This document shows positions 1 through 12,000 of a stretch of DNA of 64,000 nucleotides, one piece after another (positions within the stretch are counted from its first letter, which is position 1; every line of letters begins with the position of its first letter). Made by a program: the position numbers and the translations under genes. Origin of the DNA: Nocardia sienata NBRC 100364 (lineage in GTDB: Bacteria > Actinomycetota > Actinomycetes > Mycobacteriales > Mycobacteriaceae); the NCBI RefSeq assembly GCF_001613205.1, contig NZ_BDBX01000035.1, positions 105,891-169,890 on the forward strand. The letters are read 5' to 3'. Under the pieces are notes generated by a model. It saw only the letters and a list, made by a program, of their open reading frames with translations, was not told the DNA's origin and did not search any database.

Positions 1-3000
1 TATCGGTGATGACCTGCGCCATGTGCGATTCGCGTACGTCACGCAGGGGCGACCCCTCCGGGGAGGATGGTTGTTCCACATCGAATGGAACGATGGTGAT
101 CCCGGCGGCGGCCATGGCCTTGACCGCGTCGGCCCAGTTGCCGAAGCCCGGACCGCATTGGATCTCGGTCAGGTCGACCTGCTCTCCCGCGTTCAGTGCG
201 TCGAAGACCGGATTCGGAGGTGCTTCGATGCCGTAGTGGGTAACGCCGGCGGCCCGCAATGCAGCCGCCTGCTGCTCGAGGAATTCCCGTCCCGCCGGGT
301 TGGTGTGGGTCTCGCCGAACAGCACGATCTGTGCGTCGGCGACCAATTGGGCCATATTCGCCGGCTGCCGGGCGAGCATGGTGTGTGCCAGCGATTGGAT
401 GAGCGGAGGATCCTCGGCGAACTGGTCGGCGAGCGTCGACTCTGCAGCGGCGGTGGACGACGCCTGCGCATCCGTTGTGGTGCCGGGTTGTGCCACGCCG
501 ACCGGCCCGCGAGGATCGGTGGGGATCAGAAGCCGGTCGAGTTCACCGACAGCGGCTACAGCGGCTCGATGGCGTTGTTCGGCGGCTGCGGCCCGCTGTT
601 CCAGCTCGGTCGATCGGTCTGCGCTACCGGTCGCCTCCCGCATCAGCGAGGATTGCAGGGGTGACGGATCGAGGGCGCGTGGGTCCGGGTCGTAGGGGAT
701 GGTGTCGATCAGCGATCGGTACTGCTGGGAGTAATCCTTCGGTGACGTGTGCTCCAGCACGGTGATCAGCGCATCGAGCCAATCGATCTGTTTCACCAGC
801 GATTCGTACTGCCGGGCCGCCCGCTCGAATTCGCGTTCGTCGGTGTCGTCGACCTCGTCCACATATTGGCCCGCGTCCCGCATGCGCTCGAACAATGCGG
901 CGTACACCAGGTGTACCTGACCGACGACCGCGCCGTCGAGACGGGCGAGCATGCGGACGGCTTCTTCGTGGCGGCCGGTGTCGCGGGCCGCGGCCTCCAC
1001 CGTGGCCGCGATCGAGCTGACGGTGGAAAGTGCCGATTGCCAGCGGGCTCCGGCTTCGGCATCGGCGCGGGTGCGCGCCATCGCGGCGGCGGCGTCCTCC
1101 ATTTCCTTGACCGCGTTCGCGAATTCGATCAACTGCCGGGTCCGCTCGGTGGCGGGCGTATTCGCCTGCTCGGCCGCCCGCAGTTCCGCGAGGCGTGTTC
1201 GGATATTGGCGACCGGAATCGCGGCGGCCGACGGACCGTGGTTCGGTGACGGTCGACGTGCCGAGTCCTCCGATGGCCTGCTGCCGATGCGGTCGACACC
1301 GCTGTCTGCCGGGTTCGCCCGTTCCCGGCTCGTTGCGCCGGAATCCCGGTCGCTCGGTAGTCCGCGGACCGGCGCGTTCGTGCCGTCGAGCGCGGCGCCG
1401 GGCTCGTGTGTCAAGGGAGCGAGAACGCCTGCGGCGCGTTCGAAGTGGGCGAAGAACGCGCGGTCCACCCGGGGAAACGACTCTCGGAAGAATTGCTGCC
1501 AGGTTTCGCGGTCGCGGATTCGGGCAATGGTTTTGCCGCCCAGGGCGGGATCGGTTATGCGGGGGACATTGGTGTCGTGGACGAAGATGACGCCGTCCAG
1601 TTGGGTGACATAGAAGGCGTGCGCGATTCCGTCGCGCTCGACGACGAAGACCGAGCTGTGCCGCGGATTGCCGGGCTCGAGCAGGCTGTCGATTTCACGG
1701 TCCAGGCGCTCGGCAAGCGTCCTGTCGGCATCGACGAATTCGGCGAGACCGGTGGTGAGGCCGGTGACGAGGTCGTTCCAGCTCTCCGAGTCCTGATGCG
1801 GGATGAGCGCATCGTCGAGTCCATCGGCCCACGCGGCCCGGATGGTCGACCCGGCGCATGCGACGACGTGATCGGGTACGGCATCGGCCGGCTCGTGTGT
1901 GGCGGGGCGCAGGAATCGGCCCGTTGTGGTGTAGCGGGTGGTAGCGGGCTTGCGTGTCGTGCTGCGGCTGTGCGTGACGGCGACATCACCGGCAGGAGGT
2001 GTCGCATGGAATTCGACCGAATGCTCGATGGTGTTCTTGCCGTTGGCGAAGATGATGCGGCGGACCGCGACCGTACTCTCGGCGATCACGAGCTGCGTGC
2101 CGCGGCCGCCCTCCCGGTCCACAGCTTGCTCGTCGGCTGTCCACTTCGGCAGTTTCGCGGCGACGCCCGATGCGATGTCATTGGTGACCGTGAGGTGCAC
2201 CTGGCGGTCATCTCCGAGACCTCTGATCGCCAGATCGAGGACTTCCTCCGGGGCCAGACCCGCCGACGAGGCGTTGCTGTACAGGTGCTTCTTCGCGTTG
2301 GTGACCAGTTCGCTCACCGCGCGCATGATGCTGTCGACTAGATCGCCGGAGATGTCCACATCGTATTCCAGCAACCGTGCCTCGACGGCATTGCGAATCC
2401 GGCGCACCTCCCGCTGGTACGGCGGTATCTCTTCGGGCTCGGATTCGCCGAACATCTCCATCAAGCGGTCGAGGTCGATCTCCTCCGAGCTTCGTTCGAC
2501 CGCCGGCTCGGCGGCCCGCTCCACCGCAACCGGAGTGCGCCCCAGCCGCCACTCGACCCGCACATAGCTGTGGTCCCCCGTGATGTCGACAAGCTCAACG
2601 TGCACCGCGTCCGCATCCATCTCGGCCCGGAGAGATATCCGCCCCTGCCCCCACCGAATCGACGCACCGACAGCCGTGGCGATCTCCCGCACGTACGCCG
2701 GATCCGACCAACCCTCCAGCAACTCGACGATCTGCCGTTCCACCAGGTCGGCCTGTGCCTCGTTACCGGCAGTGAGGTCGTCGAACCGCAGGCCTGGATC
2801 ATCCGTGAGCGCCGAAGCAAAGAAGTGGTCCTCGGCGGCATCCAGGTCGATCGGGCCGATCCCCAGTTCCCGGCCGAGGAGCCGGAAAGCGCGTCGGCTC
2901 GGGGTGCGTTCCCCGCGTTCGATCTGGCCGATATATTTCTCGGTCAGGCCCGTACGGTCTGCCACATCGGACCGTTGCAGGCGATCGTGATACCTCAGTG

Positions 3001-6000
3001 CCCTGAACCACAGTCCCTGCTCCGCGGAAGTATAGGCGGCCCGGTCGAGATCGAACCTCGCATCCGGGTAGAACCGTCCGGCAGCCCGAGCTGTCACGTC
3101 TGCTTCGATATTCAGTGCGTCGCACAGCGAAAGGAAGACAACTACTCCGGGGGCTCGTTCACCTGCTTCGATCGAGCGAAGGTGGATGGTGCTGATCCCC
3201 GCGGCCTCCGCCACCTCCTCGGGTGATTTGCCACGGTCGTAACGGAGCGCTCGGAGCCAGAGGCGTTTCTCCTCCGGAGCGTACGCATCCGGGTCGAGGC
3301 CGACCCGCACACCCGGGAAGAACCGGTCGGCGGCCGTATCGATGGCTTCGCGCTCGAGGCCCAACGCCTTACACAACGACAGGAAATCAACTACACCGAG
3401 GTCACGCTCCGCCCGTTCGACCGATCGAAGATGTTCGCTGTCGATCCCTGCGGCCTGCGCCAGTTCTTCGCCTGATATGCCATGGTCGTTGCGGTGCGCT
3501 CGGAGCCAGAGTCCGCGTTCACCTGCGGCGTATGCGGTTGGGGCGAGATCGGCTGTCGCTCCCGGGAAGAATCGGTCGGCGGCCGTGTCGATGGCTGCGC
3601 GTCCGAGGTTCAACGCCTTACACAGCGACAGGAACACAGCGGCCCCAGGGACGGTCGCGCCCTTACCGATCGAGTTCAGATATTTCGCGCCGATCCCGCC
3701 GGCCTCCGCCAACTCCTCCCACGACATGTCCCGGTCGTGAAGCATCGCCGAGAGCCAACGCCCCGGCGCGTCGAGGGGGTATGCGGTCGGTGCCAGATCG
3801 AAGTCGGCGTCCGGGTAGAAATTATGTGCAGCATCCACGAGTTCGGATCTCGGCACACCCAGCGCCCGGCCGATCTTCACGAAGAGTCCGGGCCGCGGAC
3901 GCGTGCTTCCCTGCTCGATCCGGCTCATGGTGCTGCGATTGACTCCCACAGCTCTGGCCAGGTCGGCCGCGGTCATAGTCCTGCCGTCACGCCGGCCTTT
4001 GTCGTCACGTCGCGCAGTGATCCACGCGCCCCGCGCACGGTTCAACGCATTCGCGGTATTCGGTGACGACGGATCGGCCGAGCTCTCCGACGGCCGACTG
4101 CCGATGCTGTCCGGTGTGGATGTGCGTGCCCGGCTGGCCAACCGCTCCGCTCGTTTCGGATGCCAGTAATAGCCGAGCTCCGCGGCCGCCGCGAGAACTC
4201 TGCGGCCGCGCGGGGTATCCGCGCCGATCCGGCCGCGAAGTACGGCGCTCACCACCGGTTTGTGCAGGCCGGTACGTTCCGCGATGGCTGCTTGTGTCGG
4301 TTGCGCAGCAAACTGTCCGGGGACAAAACGATCGCCTGCGAATCGACCCGGAGTGAATCTGGTCGCGATGAAATACGGGTCGATGGCCTGTTGCAGTGCT
4401 GGTGCGAGCGGTTCCCCGTGGGGCGTGTAGCCCAGCCATTGCGCCGCGGCGAGAACTCGTTGCTCCTCCTCCGAATATGTGGGGTCGGTACGGCTGAGGG
4501 TGACGTTGACCGTATCCCGATGAACTCCGGCAATTTTCGCGACGTCGGCCTGAGTGGCCGGTTTGGCCAATTCTCGACTGGTGCACTCGAGGAACAGTTC
4601 CGCCGATCGTGCGACATGGCGGTGGGGTGGGTGGTTCGAGTCGAATCGCTGGAGGTAGGCGGTCACCTTCTCCCGCGTCAGATCCGCTGGATGCACGTCC
4701 ATTGCACTGGCCAGGATGGTGCGGAGCGCATGCACATACTCGACGTCGACCTCGCGGCGGATATGCCGCCAGTAGCCGATACGCTCGGCGGCTTCGTGGA
4801 CCCGGAGCGCGACCTCCGAGTCTGCCCGGATCTCTCCCCGGAATACCTCGCTCACCGTCGACGCCGCCACGCCCGCTGCCTCGGCCACCGCACGCTGGCT
4901 GGGTTGTGTCGCGAACCTCGACGGTGTGAATCGGCCCGCGGAGTAGTTGCCGGGGACGAATCTGCGGGCGAAGAACATCGGGTCGACCGCGTACAGCAGT
5001 GCGGTCGCAACCGGATAGCCCAGCCACAGTGCTGCAGCCAGGAGACGTTGTTCTTCCTCCGTATACGCAGGTTCGTCCTGGTCGAGGAGCATGGCTGTCC
5101 CCCGGTCCACTCCGGCCAGCCGGGCCACGTCCGACCGCGACGGCGTCGCGCTTGCCTCCGACTCGCCGAGTTCGAGGAACAGTTCTGCCAGCTCGACAAA
5201 TCGGACGAGGTTCGGTTCTGTCGCCATTTCGCCGGCCAGTCGCAGCTCGGTCAGCGGATCTTCCGCGGACGGTATCGCGATCCGATCGTCCTCCCGCAGC
5301 GTGAGCAGGCTCTGTAGTCGAGCCATGACGGCCTCGGCCGGGCCCTGCTCCACGCATCGGCCGATCCACCGCATCAACGCTGTCGGATTCCCGTCGGCAA
5401 GAAGTCGCTGCCAGCCGCGCCCGTCGAGGAGTTCGAGTGCGGCCTGCGCGGTGCGGACCGCGGTCCGCAGTGAGTCCTGTTGTAGGGCATCCGGGTCGAT
5501 TCCCAGGATTTCGGACAGCCGGGTGCGCAGGATCTGCACCTGCAGTACATCGAGCGGCCGATCGGGACGGACTGGGTCGGCGTTGTCGGTGACCGATTCG
5601 TCCGGCGCAGCGGTGCCCGCGGCAGGCTGTGATTCGAGCGCCCGGGTGGCGTCCCACCACCAGTAGCCGAGTTGGGCGGCGGCAGCGTGGACCTTGCGTC
5701 CCCGCGCGCTGTCCGCCGGAATCCGTCCGTTGAGAACCCGGGTGACAGCCGCCCGATCGACACCGGACAGCTCACTGATCTGTGCCTGCGTCGGCTGAGG
5801 TGTGAAACGTGCCGAAACGTTTCCGCCTGCCCGGTATGTCGGGGGCGTGAACCGCTGTGCGACGAACTCGGGGTCGATGGCATCCCGCAGCGCGGCCGGA
5901 AGCGGCACATCCAGCCACTGGGCGGCAACAAGGACTCGCTGTTCCTCTTCCGTATGGGTGGGTTCCTCACGAGCCAGAACCTTGTTCACGGTTCGGCGGT

Positions 6001-9000
6001 TCACACCGGCGAGCCGTGCAATATCCTGGTGCGTCAACTGCTGATCCAGCTCCCACCCCGCGAGATCCAGAAAACGATCGGCGAGCTCGGTCAGCCGCAC
6101 GGTGTCCGGTTCGGCAGCTGCCATTGCCCGTCTACGCAACCCCGCCAGGACCGTCGCACGATCCACAGCGCTCGGCTCCAGACCGAGTATCCTGGCCAGT
6201 TCGACACGTAGGGTATGGATCTGGACGAAGTCCGCCGTGTGGGCGCGTGCGTGCCAGAACCCGAGCCGGTCTGCCGCTTCGAGAACCCTTCGTCCGCGAT
6301 CGGAGTCCGCATCGATCTCGCCCGCGAAGACTGCGCTGACCGTCTTGGTGTCGACCCCGGCCATGCGAGCCACCCGCGCGGTAGAGGGTTGCACCGCAAA
6401 GCTTCCGGGAATGAAATCGCGACCGTCGAACCGCGGTGGTTTGCACCGCGTCTGGACGAATTCGGGGTCAATGGCTTTGCGGTAGTCCGCCGGTATCGGG
6501 TATCCGAGCCACTGTGCCGAGATGAGCACACGTTGCTCTTCCTCGGTATGGGCCGGTTTGCCGCGGCGTGCATAGCTGCCGAACACATTCGAGACCGTGG
6601 CTTCGTCGACGCCGGCCAATCGCGCGACATCGACAGCCCGTGGCCGCCGGTGGGCCTGCGACACGTCGAGGCCGAGGAACAGCTCCGTCAGCGACAACAG
6701 GCCCCGGAGTGCCGTTTCGCCGGTGGCTTCCGCGATCACCCGCAGTACCGACAGCGGATCGCCGGCCTCGAACGGTTGCGTCGCACCCCATCCGGCGGGC
6801 TCCAGCAGCTGAGACAGCTCGTGCTCCAGGGCATCGCTCGCAACGTCGGGGTTATGCGCCATTCGGCGATGGATCCACGCCATGACATCGCCGAACTGCC
6901 CTGTTCGTGCGATTCGGCGCCAGCCCTCGCGGTCCAGAGCGCGCAAGCTTCGTTGCACGACCTCGAGGCGCTCACGGAGTGCGTTTTGCTCCATCGACTT
7001 CGGGTCGACGCCCCAGCCGTCGGACAGGACGGAACGCAGGGTGGCAATGCCTTCGATGCCGAGGTCGGCTCGGAAATCTCTGGCCGACGGAGCCGGATCG
7101 ACGGATGGCGTCCCGAGCGGATCGTGGTCGGTAGCCGTGCCTGCACCCGTGAGGCGGGATAGCAGAAAGACGTGGTGTGCCGGGCGACTGTCCTCGTCCC
7201 AGAACTGGAGCAGTCGCTCGCTGTCGGTGGTACCGAAGAACAGGTCGAGCGCCGCGACCAGCGCGGACAGGTCCGACACGGTGGACAACTCGGCCAATCG
7301 GCGGAGCTCGCTGGTGGAGTGTCCCGTCCCGCTGTCCGAAACCGCCTGCAAATGCGAAATACTCAGCAGCTGCCGCAGCTCGGCGTCCAGGCGTTCACCC
7401 GTGCTGAAAAGCTGATCCCGGAGGTCCGTCGGCACTGAACCGTCGTTTATGGTTCGAGCTGTCGCGGCTTGAATATCGTTGTCCAGCTGGACGCGCTGCC
7501 CGATCCAGAGCCCGAGACGGGAGGCAGCTCCCGAACGAACAGCTGTCGCGAGCGCGTCCGGACTCATCGCCCGTAGCTGTGCCTGGACGATATCGAGCGC
7601 CTGGCGCACTGATCCGATACGGATCACGCTGGGATCGACGGCAAGCAGTGTGGCGAGGTTCGCCCGGGCATCATCATAGGTGACTCGCAGCTCCTCCATA
7701 ATCGCAGGAGTTTCCGAAACCCACCCGGCCGGGCTCGGACCGAGCCGCGCGGCGATCGCGTCGCGGGTATTCGCCGCCGAGGTGGCCGCGCGGTGACGCG
7801 TGTCATCACGGTTCAGTTCGACCAGCAGCCGCGATGTGGCTTTGATCAGTACCTGTGCCGTCTCCCGGTGGGAGCGCAGGCTCAAAATCTGTGTCATCTC
7901 GGTCGGGCGGGCGCCTCCGAAGAACGCCTTTTCACAGTAGATACGCTCCTGGTGCGGAAGCGCCGCGATTGCCCGGATCAACGCCCCGAGGTCGCCGTTC
8001 ATCGCAGCGGCTACTTGGTCCGGCACTCGCCCGCGGACGGCCTCCAAGAGCTCTGTGTACCGTAGCGAACCCGGAAGCGGGAGTTCATAGCCGACGTCGA
8101 ATATCGGGCCGCGGGCGAGATATTCGGTCAACTGGCGCGGTACGTGCTGCCGCAGCACGCCGCGGACATTCCCCATCGACTCCCAGACCTCAGGGAGTGC
8201 CAGACCCTTCAGGTAGGCAAGCTCGGCATATTGCCGGGAGGCCTCGGGCAGCCCAGCGACCGCCTCGAGTAGTGCAGTCAGATCGCCATCCGCGGCCGAC
8301 CACACCTCGGCGGGAAGGCGCCACTGCACCGCTCGGGACAACCGGGTGTACTCATCGGATCCGGCAGGCGGAAGCCTATCGGCATCGGGGTGTAGCTCGA
8401 TCGGGTCTGCCATCCGGGTTGCCAGCATTCGGGGGACGTCGCGGCGCAGCGCCCGAACGGCGACCCGGTCGACCTCGAGTTCGGTCGCAACCCGCCCGAA
8501 AGGGAGGTTGTTCAGGTAGAACAGCTGCGCGAAGTGTCGCTGCTGCTCGGTCGGGAGTTGAGCGATCGCGTAGAGCAGCGCCTCGAGATCGCCGGTCATC
8601 ACCTCTCTCAGTTCCGGGGGCATCTGCTGCTGTACTGCTTCGCGCAGTTGCGCGTACTGAGCCGAATCCGGCGACGGCAGGCCATCGAGCCCGAGCCATT
8701 CGTAGGCGATTTCGTCGACCAGGTCGGCGACGGTGAAGTCTTCGTCATCCGCGAGGTCGTTCGGCTCGTAGTCATGGCCGAACTCCGGACCGTCGTGGGG
8801 GCGGCTGCCTACCAGCCGGTATTCGTCACGGCGCGGATTGTTCGATACATCCCCAGCGGCACCCGATCGAACCGGTATCGCCTCTGCCGGGCCCGGTCGT
8901 CCAACGGGTATCGCATTGGTTTCATCCTGCATGGCCGACGGAACGTCGACTTGCTGGTTTTGTGGCGGAGTCTCGGCGTCGGAGACTTCTGTGCCGGAGC

Positions 9001-12000
9001 GGGGGACGGGGTTGCCGTCCCGGTCGAATTCGATGGTTTCGAACCGCCGCTTGTCCGGGGGAATCTTGAAGAATACTTCCTGTTCGCGGCGCCATTCATC
9101 GAATCCGACGGCCTTGTTCAGCAACGTGCGGCGGTTGCGTAGATCGCGTGGACCGTAGTCGTTGTCGGTGTTGCGGTCGCGTGATGCGGCCAGGTCGACG
9201 ACGACCAGGTTGGGTTTGTCGACCGAGGTGCTGTCGTTGACCAGCAGCACCATATGGTCGTCGGCCTCGGTGCTGGTGCCGTTGGCTCGGGTGTCTTTCC
9301 ATTTGTAGACCAGGACGGTGATTCCACCGGGCCGTGTTTTCAGCGATTCGGCGACCTGGTCCAGCGATCCGGCCTGCTGCAGTTCGGCGCCGAATATGTC
9401 GCGCACATCGTCGTGGCCGTATCCTTTGGTCCTGGTCCGAGGCACCTGGAAGCGGTCGGCGTTGTCGGGACACAACACTCGCATTCCGGTCACGGCATTG
9501 TTGACACAACTGTTGGGACTGCGCCGATGGAACTGCACAACCAAATCGAACAGCGCCGAAAGTGCCAAATAGCGTGACGCGGCAGCAACGATATCGTCGG
9601 CTGTCCCGTGATCGACGTCGCTGTCCTGCGTGTCGGACTTCTGAGCAGCGGCATCCCGGGATGTCGCATCCTGGAGGCCGTCACCCGCTGGCTCGGAATG
9701 TGCGGTAGCCGCGGCAGTATCGGCGCGCGCAGCCGATTCTGCGGTGTTCGCGGCGGGCAGGTGATCGCCTACCGCTTCACCGAGGATGTCGCGGGCGATA
9801 CCGGGATTGATGCCGGCGGCGGGATAACCCAGCGCTGCGGCGAGCGCGTCCCTCGCCTCGGTGACTTCGGGATCGAGCATGCGCATACCTTCGGCGCCGT
9901 CGATATCCGAGAGCTGTTTACCGAGTTGTTCGGCGAGCTCCCCCCTTAACCGGCCTATATGGATCAATGCGTCTTCGTTGCCGAGAGTTTCTCTGTCCCG
10001 CGCCGCCGCGGGAGCGGTCTCGTCGACATGTTGTTTCAGTGCCTCGGCCGCTGCCGGCGCGATACCGGCCTGGTGCAGCAACTCGCGCATCGGGTCGTCG
10101 ACACCGGCGCGTTCGAGTGCGGTGATCTGATTCGCGACCTCGGGAGCCGGGATACCCAGCAGCCCGGCCAGGCGCGCGGCCCGGTCTGCCGGCCCGTCAG
10201 GGCGGGTGAAATCGCGGTCGTTGTCGTACTGCCCGGTGTCGGCCTCGGCGAGGGTGACCAAGCGCATGTTGGGGTCGGTGTAGTGGACGTGGTGCCGGAC
10301 GAAATCCGCGGTGGAGTGCCGCAGCGCCCGCTGCTGTAGTTCGGGCACCAGCTCGCGGACGGATTGGCGTGCCTCGACCAGCGCGTCGTGGGTCCGGAAG
10401 GTGGGATCGGCGGCGTGCGCGGACGCCGTCTGTTCGTAGTGGATAACCGCCTCACGGACCTCGCGCAGGTGCATGGCATTGCGAATCAGCGCGTCCTGGG
10501 GCGACATCACCACCTGCGCGCTGCCGAGCTGACCGTTACGTGCCGTGCGATTCTTGGCCTGCTCGTGGATGTAGGATTGCTCCGGCGCCTCGGTCATCCA
10601 GACATGCATGCCGCCGATGGCCTTCACCGCATCCGACACCGAGATGTCGACGCCGCGCTGACCCTGCTTGTTGATCACCAGGATGTTGCCCTGCTCGCCG
10701 GCCTCGTCGAAAACTCTCTGCAGCTGGGCTTCCCAGTCCGCACCCCAGCCGACGATCCGCTTGGCGTCGACCGCTTCGATCGCCTCGCGCGGCACCCCCG
10801 CGCGCACCAGCGCCTCCACCTGCCGGGCGACCAGGTCGTTGCGGTGACACAGGATCTCCTGGAACCGTCCCGCACCCCCGTTCCGCATCTCGTTCGCGTA
10901 TTCGGCGATCGTGCTCAGCTTGACATGGGTGCTGTCGGCCACATCGGGCTGGCCTTCCACCAGCCGATGCGTCTGTGACCGTCCGACCTCGTGCGCCGGT
11001 TCCAGACCGTAGATCTTCTTCAGCACCGGGTTCAGGTCGGTGAGCGTGCCGGACGCACCGGTTACCTCATCGAAGAAGGATCCCTCTCCGACACGGTAGA
11101 TTTCGACCGAATCGAGGCGTTTGGCGGATTCCGCATCCGCGCGCACCACGATCTGATGGTCCCCGGCCTTCTCCCCTCGGGCCTCGGCCGCGCGGATCTC
11201 CTTCGCCTCGATGGCCTGCGCGAGGCTCGCCTTACCCGGCTCCGCGCTCCACCGGGATTCGCTCGAGGTCTTCGGGTTCCGTTGCAACCCGTGCTCGGCC
11301 TGATCGATGATGACGATCTTGCCCGCGTCCATTTCGTAGTGGACACCTGCCCGGACGAGAAATTCGGCGTGGGCGGCGGTCTCGAGCCGAGAGGCGCCCA
11401 TTCCCTCCAGCCAGTTCTGGCCGTTCGGCAGCGCCTCGACCTTTGCCCGCCCCCCGGCAGTGAGCTCGGGCTGACCGTCGTACCAGTACATGATCTCCGG
11501 TGTGCCGTCGGCCTGCACGCCGATTTCCTCGGCGATTCGCCGGAGGCCGAAATCTTCGTGCGACAGCGACCCGTCCGCCAGCGCCTCGGTGAGGAATTTG
11601 TGCGCGCCGAACACCTGCCGGGCCGTTTCCTCCGGAGCCTTCTGCTCGGGACCTTCGGACAGCAGGAACTGCCGCTCACCGCGGTCGATGATGCCGTCCA
11701 TCTCGTCGATCAGCACATGCCGCGGTGGCTCTTTACCGGCATTGCACAAATGGCCGACGGTTTCGCCGGTCGCGACCACGATCGTCGGCCGGCCTTCCTT
11801 GAACGGCCCGAAGCCGTTCTCCTGATCGGCGCGGAACACGTCGATCCCGAAGTCGGTCATCAACTTCTGATGCCCGGAGTCGCTCAACAACTTCTCATAC
11901 GTGACGACTTCGCGATTGGCCAGCCCATCGGTCGTTGTCACGAGCAGAACCGAGCCGTGGTGCACCGCGCGTTGTATGGCGGTCGCCATGAATACCAGCG

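Noticed and set aside
4005..5660. 551-codon minus-strand frame in another phase
   Set aside because: Overlaps the LacI-array coding frame out of phase; composition (Arg/Thr/Gly-rich, no hydrophobic core) is that of a shadow.
2860..6650. Possible CRISPR array from the regularly spaced repeats
   Set aside because: The period (252 bp and about 600 bp) and clean in-frame protein homology show tandem protein domains, not 25-40-bp repeats with unique spacers.
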